NCBI GenBank assembly: GCA_003166795.1
Contig: PMUS01000097.1
Span: forward strand, 5,287 to 69,286
DNA from: Acidobacteriota bacterium
GTDB taxonomy: Bacteria; Acidobacteriota; Terriglobia; Acidiferrales; UBA7541
Reading direction: 5' to 3'
DNA: 64,000 bases
A model generated the notes under the pieces. That model worked only from the letters and a program-made list of their open reading frames with translations, searched no databases and was not told the DNA's origin. Shown piece by piece: positions 16,524 through 24,698 of the stretch (position 1 is its first letter; every line of letters starts with the position of its first letter). A program made the position numbers and the translations under genes.

Positions 16524-17663
16524 GTGAAATCCGATTTGGAATGGGCGAGCAAAGAGATGTCCATCGAATACCGAGCAGATCAGGTCGGCAGTTTCCTGCG
16601 GCCGAAAGAGCTTCTGGAAGCGCGTCGGAGCGATCCGCCAAATCCGGAACGGCTGCGTGACGTCGAGGATCGTTCCATTCTCCGTGTGCTTGCCAAGCAG
16701 AAGGAACTCGGGTTCGATATTTTCACGGACGGCGAGTTCCGCCGGTCGAATTTCATGGGCGATTTCACTGACGCGGTCGAGGGTTTTGATTTTGGCGACG
16801 GCGTGGCGCGCAGTTGGAAAACGGCAGCGGTGGCGGCTCCTTCCCTTGGCAGGGGCCGAGTGGCAGGCGTGGTTGTCGAAAAGCTACGGGCCGTTCGTCC
16901 GCTCACGGGCCACGAGCTGCCATTTCTGAAGCAACACAGCCCGGGACCGATCAAGATGACGCTGCCCAGCGCCACTCAGTTCCCGGCTATTTCCTATAAG
17001 CCCGGCCGATCCGACAAGGCGTACCCGACTTACTCCGCTCTGCTGTGGGACATCGTCGAGATCATGAAAGCGGAAATGGCCCGGCTCGCCGCGGAGGGCG
17101 TGAAGTACATCCAGATTGACGCGCCGCGGTACAGCTACTTCATGGACCCGAAATGGCGCGAATGGATTCGCACGGAAATGAAGGTAGAGCCGGAGGCGTG
17201 GTTCGACGAATCTATACGCGCCGACAATGCGTGCTTCGAAGCGGCACGGCAGCCCGGCGTCACGCTTGCGATTCACCTTTGCCGGGGCAACAGCCAGAGC
17301 CACTGGTACGCCGAAGGCGGCTACGACGCAATCGCCGAGAAAATGTTTGGAACGCTGGCCGTGGATCGTTTCCTGCTGGAATACGACGACAGCCGATCGG
17401 GAACATTCGAGCCGCTGCGATTTATTCCGCGAAACAAAATTGCAGTGCTGGGTCTGGTCAGTTCGAAGCGTCCCGAACTCGAAAGCGCCGACGAAATCGT
17501 TCAGCGAATCAAGGAGGCGGCGAAATATGTGCCGCTCGAAAACCTCACGCTGAGCCCGCAATGCGGCTTCGCCTCGACCATGGAAGGGAATCTGATAACC
17601 GAGGACGAGCAGTGGGCTAAATTGAAGTTGGTGGTCGAAGCCGCCCGCCACGTGTGGAGCTGA
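16524..17663 (+). CDS. MetE-like zinc methyltransferase (C-terminal domain type)
   Basis: A 379-residue stand-alone protein resembling the catalytic C-terminal half of cobalamin-independent methionine synthase. All zinc-ligand positions have counterparts: H251 and C253 in AIHLCRGN, E286 in LLEYDDS, C347 in SPQCGFAS. N-terminal RADQVGSFLRP and FDIFTDGEFRRSNFM also fit. The methionine synthase motif DEPA is IDAPRYSYF here, so the homocysteine contact Glu is replaced. It is embedded between a LigJ-type hydratase and an extradiol dioxygenase, which suggests methyl transfer linked to methoxy-aromatic breakdown rather than methionine synthesis (inference). Start is GTG 16524 or, giving the usual family N-terminus, ATG 16557; neither has a good ribosome site. 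Confidence 0.75.
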   Translation: MKSDLEWASKEMSIEYRADQVGSFLRPKELLEARRSDPPNPERLRDVEDRSILRVLAKQKELGFDIFTDGEFRRSNFMGDFTDAVEGFDFGDGVARSWKTAAVAAPSLGRGRVAGVVVEKLRAVRPLTGHELPFLKQHSPGPIKMTLPSATQFPAISYKPGRSDKAYPTYSALLWDIVEIMKAEMARLAAEGVKYIQIDAPRYSYFMDPKWREWIRTEMKVEPEAWFDESIRADNACFEAARQPGVTLAIHLCRGNSQSHWYAEGGYDAIAEKMFGTLAVDRFLLEYDDSRSGTFEPLRFIPRNKIAVLGLVSSKRPELESADEIVQRIKEAAKYVPLENLTLSPQCGFASTMEGNLITEDEQWAKLKLVVEAARHVWS

Positions 17664-17702
17664 TCGCTTTCCGGCGTTTGAGAAGCAACGGAGGACAGGA
17701 TC

Positions 17703-18710
17703 ATGGCTAAAGTGGTACTCGGCATGGGGTCATCGCACGGACCGATGCTCTCAACGCCGCCCGACATGTGGCATTTGCGCGGAGATGCGGACAGAAAGAA
17801 TCCGAAGCATTTCTATCGCGGCGAGCCTTACGACTTTCCCAAATTGCTCGCCGCGCGACAGCCGGGTTTTGCCGCCTCGATCACTCCGGAGGCGCGGAAG
17901 AAAAATTACGACCGGTGCCAGAGCGCGCTCGATAAATTGGCGGCAAAATTCGGAGAAGTCAAGCCGGACGCAGTGGTGATGATTGGCAACGACCAGCGCG
18001 AAATGTTCACCGACGAAAACACGCCTGCATTCCTGGTGTTCACGGGAACCAAGCTTGAAAATATTCCGGAGACGGAAGAAGCCAAGGCAAAATTCCCACC
18101 AGGAATCGCCATCGCGGAAATCGGGCATTGTCCTCCGGGCGGCGCCGTTTATAACGCAGCATCCGATCTCGGCGTGCATCTGGTGAATTCGCTGATGGAT
18201 CAGGAATTCGATGTTTCGGAGTCGTCCAAGCTGCCGCAAGTGAACGGTCACGACCACGGCGTTCCGCACGCGTTCGGATTCCTTTATCGGCGCATCATGG
18301 TAGATAGCCCGCCTCCCAGCGTTCCGATTTTTCTGAACGCGGGGATTCCGCATAACCTGCCGAAGATCGGGCGCTGTCTCAAGTTTGGACGCGCGCTGAT
18401 GAAAGCCATCGAGAGCTGGAAGGAAGACGCCAGAGTGGCTGTGTTTGCCTCGGGCGGCCTCACTCACTTTGTGATTGATGAGGACCTTGACCAGCGCATA
18501 TTGAAGGCGATGCAAACGCCGGACGAAGCCGCGCTCGCAGCGATTCCCGAAAACTATTTGCTGGGGAATACTTGCGAAATACGGAACTGGATTCCTCTGT
18601 CGGTCGGGATGAACGCGCTGAACAAGAGGATGACGCTGGTGGATTATGTGCCGTGCTACCGCACCGAGGCGGGCACGGGCAACGCGATGGGATTCGTTTA
18701 CTGGCAGTAG
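17703..18710 (+). CDS. class III extradiol ring-cleavage dioxygenase (LigB superfamily)
   Basis: A 335-residue member of the protocatechuate 4,5-dioxygenase (LigB) superfamily, non-haem Fe(II) enzymes that cleave catecholic rings. Visible motifs: GSSHGPML near residue 11, VVMIGNDQREMF, NGHDHGVPHAFGF and ASGGLTHFVIDEDLD; histidines in the first and third and the Glu/Asp cluster in the last are candidate iron ligands. The C-terminus VDYVPCYRTEAGTGNAMGF is shared by a poorly characterised subgroup. No separate LigA-type small subunit gene is present. Context (LigJ and RraA-type genes) suggests gallate or protocatechuate as substrate. Start ATG 17703 follows GGAGGACAGG. Confidence 0.82.
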   Translation: MAKVVLGMGSSHGPMLSTPPDMWHLRGDADRKNPKHFYRGEPYDFPKLLAARQPGFAASITPEARKKNYDRCQSALDKLAAKFGEVKPDAVVMIGNDQREMFTDENTPAFLVFTGTKLENIPETEEAKAKFPPGIAIAEIGHCPPGGAVYNAASDLGVHLVNSLMDQEFDVSESSKLPQVNGHDHGVPHAFGFLYRRIMVDSPPPSVPIFLNAGIPHNLPKIGRCLKFGRALMKAIESWKEDARVAVFASGGLTHFVIDEDLDQRILKAMQTPDEAALAAIPENYLLGNTCEIRNWIPLSVGMNALNKRMTLVDYVPCYRTEAGTGNAMGFVYWQ

Positions 18711-18729
18711 GGATGTTGAGGGAAAGCGG

Positions 18730-19401
18730 ATGAGCGCAGACGCGGCGGCAGGCGATTTTGTTACCCGGCTGAAGAAGCTGGATTGCTGCGCGGTGTCCGA
18801 CGCGCTCGATAAGTTGCATCTGAAGGGCGCGGTGACGGGACTTACCGAATTGGTATCCTCGCGGCGGATCGCGGGCCGCATTCTGACTGTGAAGCTCGGT
18901 GTAGGCGAATCTCCGGCGGGAAAGCCGCGCCACGTGAGCACTACGGCGATCGAGGCGGCGCAGCCCGGCGACATTATCGTGGTCGAGCAACACAGCGGCG
19001 TGAATGCCGCGAGTTGGGGCGGCATTCTAACCCTCGGCGCGAAATTGCGCGGCGTTGCCGGCGTGATCGCCGATGGCCCGGTGAGGGATATTGACGAAGC
19101 GCGCCAGCATGATTTTCCGGTTTTCGGGAAGGGTGTGACCACGTTTACGGCGCGCGGTCGAATCGTGGAGCTTTCGACGGGCGAGCCAATCAGGGTTGGG
19201 GAGATTCCTGTGAAGCCGGGCGACTACGTGATCGCCGATGGCAGCGGCGTCGTCTTCATCTCCGCGGAAAATATCGAACGAGTCCTGGCAGCGGCGGAGG
19301 AAATCTTCGCGCGCGAAGCGGCCATGGCTCAGGCTTTGCGCGAAGGCAAACCCATCACCGAAGTGATGGGCGCGAACTACGAAAACATGCTGCGCAATTA
19401 A
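18730..19401 (+). CDS. RraA-family aldolase, copy 1
   Basis: A 223-residue member of the RraA / HMG-aldolase family, Mg-dependent enzymes that include the 4-carboxy-4-hydroxy-2-oxoadipate aldolase releasing pyruvate and oxaloacetate. Key motifs are VSDALDKLHLKG at the N-terminus, WGGIL, and the metal/substrate motif ADGPVRDIDEA with its Arg-Asp pair. The following GDYVIADGSGVVFI is the family C-terminal strand. With LigJ and the dioxygenase in the same operon, this or the next gene fits the final cleavage step. The ATG at 18730 lies 20 bases after the dioxygenase stop, with GAGGGAAAGCGG upstream. Confidence 0.83.
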   Translation: MSADAAAGDFVTRLKKLDCCAVSDALDKLHLKGAVTGLTELVSSRRIAGRILTVKLGVGESPAGKPRHVSTTAIEAAQPGDIIVVEQHSGVNAASWGGILTLGAKLRGVAGVIADGPVRDIDEARQHDFPVFGKGVTTFTARGRIVELSTGEPIRVGEIPVKPGDYVIADGSGVVFISAENIERVLAAAEEIFAREAAMAQALREGKPITEVMGANYENMLRN

Positions 19402-19415
19402 ACTAGGAAAACTTC

Positions 19416-20075
19416 GTGCCAACGCAGGACCCATCGGTCGAGCGCGCAAGCAAGCTCGACACCTCCACAATCAGCGACGCGCTGGACAGGCTTGGCATCA
19501 GCGGCCAGTGCCTGAATATCAAGCCGCGCGACTCCCGCTTTCGCATGACCGGCCGCGCATTTACGATGCTCTATCGTCCTGTCGGAAAGCCGGCCGGCAC
19601 CGTTGGCGACTTTATTGACGACGTCGCTCCGGGTTCGGTTGTGGCGATTGATAATGGCGGACGCGAGAACGCGACTGTATGGGGTGACATTCTGACCGAG
19701 ATCGCGCACCACCGGGGAATCGCCGGCACCGTGATAGACGGCGCTTGCCGCGACACCGCGCTTTGCATGGAGCTCGGTTATCCGGTCTTCAGCAAGAGTT
19801 ATTCAATGCGCACCGGAAAAGATCGCGTGCAGTTGGACGCGACGGAGATTGCCGTCAATATCGGGGATGCGCGAGTGGCGCCGGGAGACATCCTGCGCGG
19901 TGACGCGGACGGCGTCGTGGCGATCCCGCGGCAACACGAAGCGGAGGTGCTGGCCGTCGCCGAAGGAATCGCGACGGCCGAGGAAGCGATTCGCAAGAGC
20001 GTACGCGGAGGAAAGCGCCTGGACGAGGCTCGCAAAGAGTTCGGCTACCACCGCCTGCAAACGAAGCGCTCCTGA
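19416..20075 (+). CDS. RraA-family aldolase, copy 2
   Basis: A 219-residue second RraA-family protein directly after the first (15 bases apart) but clearly divergent from it, so not a recent duplicate. Motifs: ISDALDRLGISGQC, VWGDILTEIAHHRGIAGTVIDGACRD and PGDILRGDADGVVAIP. The Arg-Asp pair of the active motif is retained, so it should be catalytic. It could be a second aldolase, an oxaloacetate decarboxylase-like enzyme, or a subunit partner. The start is GTG 19416 after TAGGAAAAC. It ends the operon; the next gene is convergent. Confidence 0.8.
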   Translation: MPTQDPSVERASKLDTSTISDALDRLGISGQCLNIKPRDSRFRMTGRAFTMLYRPVGKPAGTVGDFIDDVAPGSVVAIDNGGRENATVWGDILTEIAHHRGIAGTVIDGACRDTALCMELGYPVFSKSYSMRTGKDRVQLDATEIAVNIGDARVAPGDILRGDADGVVAIPRQHEAEVLAVAEGIATAEEAIRKSVRGGKRLDEARKEFGYHRLQTKRS

Positions 20076-20097
20076 CCGGAAATTCCCGCCCGAAAAT

Positions 20098-20949
20098 CTA
20101 CGCCTCTATTTGAGTTTTGAACGGCCAACTCATCCCCCAGGAATAAAACGCGAGGATGATGAGCACGTCCACCGGCAAGCCAAAGACGATGTAAAGCACC
20201 GGCATGAAGAGCACCGATTTCTGCAGGACCATGGTCTGCAGCAGAATTTGCAGTGGGACGAAAAGGGTCAGGTGGCCCATGGTCATCCCCGTAAGCAGGG
20301 CCTTTCGGATGATGCCGAAATTGAAAATATAATAGGTCAATCCAAACAGAACCGGGACGAACGCGATGAGCGCTATGGCGTAGCCGGTGAGTCCTTCCAT
20401 GTAGCTGTCGGGAGTGTGTGGAAAACGGGCGGGCAGAAACAGAAAGAACAGCAATGACGTGACGTGGAGGAAAAGGACGGCGCGCAGAAGATACATGACG
20501 GGCATGAATTTGTTCGAGAAAAGAAAGCTTGTGGCGAACAACACAACCACCACGGCGGCTGAAGTCCACCACGTTCGCGCGTCCGGGAGGATCCCGGGCA
20601 TTCGCGGAAAGGGAATGGCGAAGCCAAAATGCGAACCGAACTGATGCTGGGTGAGGCCGAGTTCGGCGTGCAGTGGGAGCATTCGCATTCCAGACTCAAG
20701 CACGGCCCGCCAGAAGCGGCAGACCAACGGCAACGCGGCAATCCACCCAAAAGTGAACAGAATCACCATCAGGGCGGCGGTGACGAGTTCGAGGGGCTCT
20801 AGAACGAACCGCGCGAGGGCGCGGTGCATGACGATCACGCCGCCGCGGTATCCGCGAAAGCGGCTGCGGTCGGCGAATCTCGGCGGCTGCTTCCCGCCGA
20901 CTGGCGGCGCATGGCGATTAGAACTCTTTGAAGAGTCCAAAGCTGCCAC
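20098..20949 (-). CDS. six-helix membrane protein, last gene of polysaccharide operon
   Basis: A protein of up to 283 residues with six strongly hydrophobic helices from about residue 55 onward (LVTAALMVILFTFGWIAALP, WTSAAVVVVLFATSFLF, LLRAVLFLHVTSLLFFLFLP and three more). I do not recognise the family. The GTG at 20949 overlaps the upstream YaiO-like gene by 32 bases; the first 45 residues are hydrophilic and basic, so an internal start such as GTG 20835 or ATG 20829 is possible. Its place as the last gene of the wecB-GT2-deacetylase operon suggests a role in polymer synthesis, modification or precursor movement (inference). Confidence 0.7.
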   Translation of the reverse strand: MAALDSSKSSNRHAPPVGGKQPPRFADRSRFRGYRGGVIVMHRALARFVLEPLELVTAALMVILFTFGWIAALPLVCRFWRAVLESGMRMLPLHAELGLTQHQFGSHFGFAIPFPRMPGILPDARTWWTSAAVVVVLFATSFLFSNKFMPVMYLLRAVLFLHVTSLLFFLFLPARFPHTPDSYMEGLTGYAIALIAFVPVLFGLTYYIFNFGIIRKALLTGMTMGHLTLFVPLQILLQTMVLQKSVLFMPVLYIVFGLPVDVLIILAFYSWGMSWPFKTQIEA

Positions 20950-21778
20950 CGCCTCGCTGGTAGAAGGGGCTGTGGTAATAGTCCGCCACGAAATTGAACC
21001 CCCAGTTCTTACCGGTCCATTGGCGCCACGTGACCGTAAGGCTCTGGCTCTGGAATCGTGTCAGAACCGTGCTCGGCGCGACGAGTTGATACGCCTCCTC
21101 CCCGAATCCCGCATTGACGGTGACGTAGTGATGTTTGTTGGTTCCTTCCGTGACCGCGACGAATCCGGCGGGTGAAAAAACGGAGTTGGGATCGCTAATG
21201 GTGAACCGGATGCCTTCCTCGATGATCCACGGTTTTTGGAAATAGTAGTCGGTCCCAAGGAAAAGGCTTTGGTCGCGGTGGACGTCCTTGGCGGCGTAGT
21301 ATCCGTAGCCGAACGTGGCGACGAGTTGCTTTCGCGAAAGCAGTTTGTGGTTGACGAATGTATCGGCGCGGAAGCGGGGCCAGAAAAATCCCCCGGTGCT
21401 GGAACCGAGCGTAAGCGAAGCGTACCAATCCGGGTTGAAGTTGTACGTGTCGCCGGCGGCCAGGTACACGCCGGCATCGCCGAATTCGTGCTGGCCGTTG
21501 ATTTCTCCGCTCCAGGTGTTATTTCCTTCGGCGAAGATGCCGCGAGCGTAGCCGCCGCTCCAATGGCCGAAGCCGTTCGAGAGTTGGAGATAGCTGCTGC
21601 CGACCTCGACAAAGTTGGTGACCGCCTTGTCGGGCGGCGGCGCGACTGGAACGTCCGTGCCGGGTTGCTGAGGCGACGACGTGGTGGTCGAATCCTGCTG
21701 AGCACTCACGACCAGCGCGGAGGCGCTGCTGAGGAACAGAGCAATGCCGATGTTTAGGATGCAGCGGCTGCGGCTCAT
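20918..21778 (-). CDS. YaiO-like outer-membrane beta-barrel protein
   Basis: A 286-residue exported protein: signal peptide with hydrophobic core LNIGIALFLSSASALVVSA, a Pro/Thr/Ser-rich linker to about residue 52, then alternating amphipathic strands (FVEVGSSYLQLSNGFGHWSG, WYASLTLGSSTGGFFWPRF, LVATFGYGYYAAKDVH) ending in an aromatic residue, GLFKEF, as expected for a barrel. The pattern matches YaiO, an outer-membrane protein found beside a glycosyltransferase in E. coli. Its ATG overlaps the stop of the deacetylase gene by four bases (ATGA). Probable role: passage or anchoring of the polymer at the outer membrane (inference). Confidence 0.82.
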   Translation of the reverse strand: MSRSRCILNIGIALFLSSASALVVSAQQDSTTTSSPQQPGTDVPVAPPPDKAVTNFVEVGSSYLQLSNGFGHWSGGYARGIFAEGNNTWSGEINGQHEFGDAGVYLAAGDTYNFNPDWYASLTLGSSTGGFFWPRFRADTFVNHKLLSRKQLVATFGYGYYAAKDVHRDQSLFLGTDYYFQKPWIIEEGIRFTISDPNSVFSPAGFVAVTEGTNKHHYVTVNAGFGEEAYQLVAPSTVLTRFQSQSLTVTWRQWTGKNWGFNFVADYYHSPFYQRGGGSFGLFKEF

Positions 21779-23622
21779 TGGCCAAGCGTCCTGGCTTGCA
21801 CGTCCAGCAGAGTCCCTTCGCCGGACACCACGAGCCAGCCGTCCCCCTCTTTCCGCACCGCAGCCGAACCGCGCACGATCACCGGCTCGCTGAACTTATC
21901 GGCCGGGAATCTCCATGCCTGATGGGCCAAAGTTTTGGGATCGGCGGCACTGAGAAAAGCGATGCCATCTCGCTCCGTCAATTTCCACCGAACCTCCTGG
22001 CGCGAGTTCAGGAAATTGGCCATCTGAGTCATCGTGTACCAGCGGAAACGGCCCTGAGCCTTGAGCCGAGCCGTCAGCTCCATCCAGTTGTCGACTTCCT
22101 GGTGGAAAGGGAGAATACCGGGCGGGTGGAAGTAGACAAGCCGCACTTGTTCGTGACTGGTGACGAAATCGGTCAGCGCATCGAGCCACTGCTGGATGAC
22201 AGCGGTTGGAACGTCCTCGCTAGTCAACTCCTCGAAAGACGCAGCGCGATCCATCTCGGCAATGGGGAACGCCCACATGTTTTTCGGTCCGCGCCGGCCG
22301 TCGCGATAGTCATGGGTCGGGGCCATCCCCGTGTCGCCCGTAAAGTAATAGGCGACAAAACCGTGGTCCTCGAGCCAGTGAGTGACCCACACGGGCTGGT
22401 CGCCATTGGGAGCGGAATATTCGACAACGGGCTTTCCCGTTACCTGCTCGAGAGCAGCCTTGTTCAGTTCGAGATACTTCACCATTTCCTTAGTTTCGGT
22501 CTCGACGTGCGCCGCGAAATAGTTGTGAATCCAACCGCCGTGGCTCCCGATTTCGTCGCCGCGAAGCGAGTGGGCGCGCACCAGCGTCTGGCTGACGGGA
22601 TTGTGGAGGACGTCGAAGCCCTTGCCGTCGCCAATGGCGTAGGTATCGGGACCGGCGGTGACGTCAATGGAGTAGGGCCCCTGCTGCGCCATCGACCAGG
22701 AGTCGAGTTCCTTGAGCGACTGAATGGCGGCGTTCGAGTCCACGTGCCAATCAAGCACCAGGCCGCCGACTCCGTCCGGCACGGCCAGCAAATAGGGGAG
22801 CGACAGCGTATGCGTCGCGAAATATTTTAGAAATGCGTGCAGAGGGAGCCCGTCCGTATTGCTTTTGAGATACCCGAGAGGCAGATTCACAAACAGCACG
22901 GAGCCTTTCTCATATGAATGCTCGCCGGCGACAACGCCCGCGAGCGAATGCAGCAAAATACGGCCCGAGTAATCGCCGGATGTGACGAAGCTGGGGTAGG
23001 GTAGGTCGCCGTATTGATAACGGCGAATTTGAGTTTCCACCGGGATGGGCGCGCCGGAATTGCCGGGCAGCGGTTGGATAAACGGAAAATACTTTCCCGG
23101 CGGCACGCCGAGTTCGTCCATCACCGGAATGCCGCCGCTGACGTCGCTCGCCTTGATTGTTGCGGAGCGAAGTGTCTTATACAGAGCGTAATCAACGCCC
23201 GCCAGATCGGAAAGCCGGGAGCGTTCTCCGGAATAGAATCCCTGCAGTGACTCCGCCGCTGCGTCGTAGACGAGCATCAGGTGACCGCCGGTGGCCACGT
23301 AATCGCGGATCGAGCCGACAAAAAGGTCGCTGGCTTGCCCGTGAATCGAATCCGGCAAAATCACGCCCGCGCACGGTGGCCTGGGAAAGACGGGGCGGAT
23401 AAAAGTGGAATCGTGCATGGGGACGACGTGAAGGCCTTCTTCGTTTCCTGCGTCGAGCCACGCGCTGACTTCCGGCTTCGAGAAGCTGGTGCCGTCGGGC
23501 ACCAGAAGAATGATGCGATCCGCGCCAGGGCTGAACGGGTCGTGGGAATACCACTCAAATCCGGCTCCCAGGAAAAGCGCCGCAACAGCGCCGCAGACGA
23601 GAATGCGCCGGCGTATCGTCAT
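21775..23622 (-). CDS. periplasmic polysaccharide deacetylase-like protein with N-terminal Rossmann-like domain
   Basis: A 615-residue protein with one N-terminal signal anchor (about 7-24) and a periplasmic body. Residues 35-130 look like an alpha/beta GATase-type fold (DRIILLVPDGTSF, AGVILPDS, GGHLMLVYDAA). Residues 285-560 carry deacetylase-like features: LDWHVDSN with D291, H293 and D295, then EIGSHGGWIHNYF with H361 and H366, then YSAPNGDQP. In standard NodB domains the metal histidines are in HxxxH spacing; here they are HxxxxH, so the fold is divergent. The start ATG overlaps the bactofilin stop by four bases. Probable role: N-deacetylation or trimming of a nascent amino-sugar polymer (inference). 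Confidence 0.68.
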   Translation of the reverse strand: MTIRRRILVCGAVAALFLGAGFEWYSHDPFSPGADRIILLVPDGTSFSKPEVSAWLDAGNEEGLHVVPMHDSTFIRPVFPRPPCAGVILPDSIHGQASDLFVGSIRDYVATGGHLMLVYDAAAESLQGFYSGERSRLSDLAGVDYALYKTLRSATIKASDVSGGIPVMDELGVPPGKYFPFIQPLPGNSGAPIPVETQIRRYQYGDLPYPSFVTSGDYSGRILLHSLAGVVAGEHSYEKGSVLFVNLPLGYLKSNTDGLPLHAFLKYFATHTLSLPYLLAVPDGVGGLVLDWHVDSNAAIQSLKELDSWSMAQQGPYSIDVTAGPDTYAIGDGKGFDVLHNPVSQTLVRAHSLRGDEIGSHGGWIHNYFAAHVETETKEMVKYLELNKAALEQVTGKPVVEYSAPNGDQPVWVTHWLEDHGFVAYYFTGDTGMAPTHDYRDGRRGPKNMWAFPIAEMDRAASFEELTSEDVPTAVIQQWLDALTDFVTSHEQVRLVYFHPPGILPFHQEVDNWMELTARLKAQGRFRWYTMTQMANFLNSRQEVRWKLTERDGIAFLSAADPKTLAHQAWRFPADKFSEPVIVRGSAAVRKEGDGWLVVSGEGTLLDVQARTLGQ

Positions 23623-24698
23623 GCTTTGGGAACCACTCGCCCTTCATTTCGGGCCCAGAGCGAACCGAACACCACGACGCCCTCTTCCAACTCAATGGTG
23701 GGAGCAGCGACGGTTGTGGGATTGTCGGCGGCGCCGCAGTGGGTACCGCACTCGATGCTGACACCCTGCTCGGCCAGTACAGGGCCGCCAATCCGGCAGT
23801 TGGGACCTACGTGCGTGGTGGTAGCGCTAAGCAAGCTGCCATCCACGGACACTCCGGCGTCAATGGTCAAGTGGCCGTTACTTTTCACGCTGCCGAGCAC
23901 ATGTGCACCTGCGCCGATGTGAAGTTTTCCCCGGGTCACGATGCTGCCGGGAATGACTTCGCCCGCGCGAACCTCGAGATCGCCGTCGTACAAGGTGCGG
24001 CCCGCTGGAGCCGGTGTCGCATCAGCGGCGGCATTCATGGACCGGGACGGAGATTGGCTGGCGGAAGTGTCCGAGAATCCCAAAACGATCATCGGCGCAC
24101 CCATGCGTTGAAAGACACAGCCGGACTGCAACTGGATTTCCTGATCCGCGGAGATGCGCCCAAACAGGTCGCAATCGTGATCGGCCCGAAATATTCGCGC
24201 AGCGTGCGCCCAACGGATGACTTTGCTGCCGCGCTGGAGATGAATGTCCTTGTCTCCGAGAATCGCGCGGAAGGTGCTGCGTTCTCCGCCGGTCAAATCC
24301 CCTACGGCGTAAATTTCCTTGGCGAACGTCAGACCGTCAGGGAGCGCAAGATCGGTGCCGGCGGCGACAACGGACCGCCAGGTTGAATCCAGTTTGGTGG
24401 CAGCAACAAGGTAGGATTCGCCCGCACCGCCGAGCAATACGTATTCGTCACCATCGGGCAATGTGCCGATAGCCGTGGCGCTCGACGCAACGCACTCCTG
24501 CAACTGAGGGTGCAGCTCGACGGCGATCTTGCGGAACCCCTGGGCGAAGTGCCGGATGTCCCCGCCATATTGCTGAATCACGTTGAGCGGTTGAGCGTCG
24601 CGCTTGAGCCGCAGCTCGACGATAGCCGGCAGCAACGGAGCCACGAACAACAGTGCCGCCGACAAAATCAGAACGAGAGTGGCGATCGCAGGGTTCAC
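23619..24698 (-). CDS. membrane-anchored bactofilin-like (polymer-forming) protein
   Basis: A 359-residue protein with one N-terminal helix (NPAIATLVLILSAALLFVAP), followed by the basic ELRLKRD, suggesting the body is cytoplasmic by the positive-inside rule. The C-terminal 110 residues have the short turn-strand rhythm of a right-handed beta-helix (GDLEVRAGEVIPGSIVTRG, KLHIGAGAHVLGSVKS, HLTIDAGVSVDGSLLS), the bactofilin/polymer-forming cytoskeletal pattern. The middle (60-225) also contains similar strands. GTG 24698 overlaps the GT2 stop as GTGA; a TTG 33 bases upstream is less likely. In this operon it could scaffold the synthase (inference). Confidence 0.72.
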   Translation of the reverse strand: MNPAIATLVLILSAALLFVAPLLPAIVELRLKRDAQPLNVIQQYGGDIRHFAQGFRKIAVELHPQLQECVASSATAIGTLPDGDEYVLLGGAGESYLVAATKLDSTWRSVVAAGTDLALPDGLTFAKEIYAVGDLTGGERSTFRAILGDKDIHLQRGSKVIRWAHAARIFRADHDCDLFGRISADQEIQLQSGCVFQRMGAPMIVLGFSDTSASQSPSRSMNAAADATPAPAGRTLYDGDLEVRAGEVIPGSIVTRGKLHIGAGAHVLGSVKSNGHLTIDAGVSVDGSLLSATTTHVGPNCRIGGPVLAEQGVSIECGTHCGAADNPTTVAAPTIELEEGVVVFGSLWARNEGRVVPKA

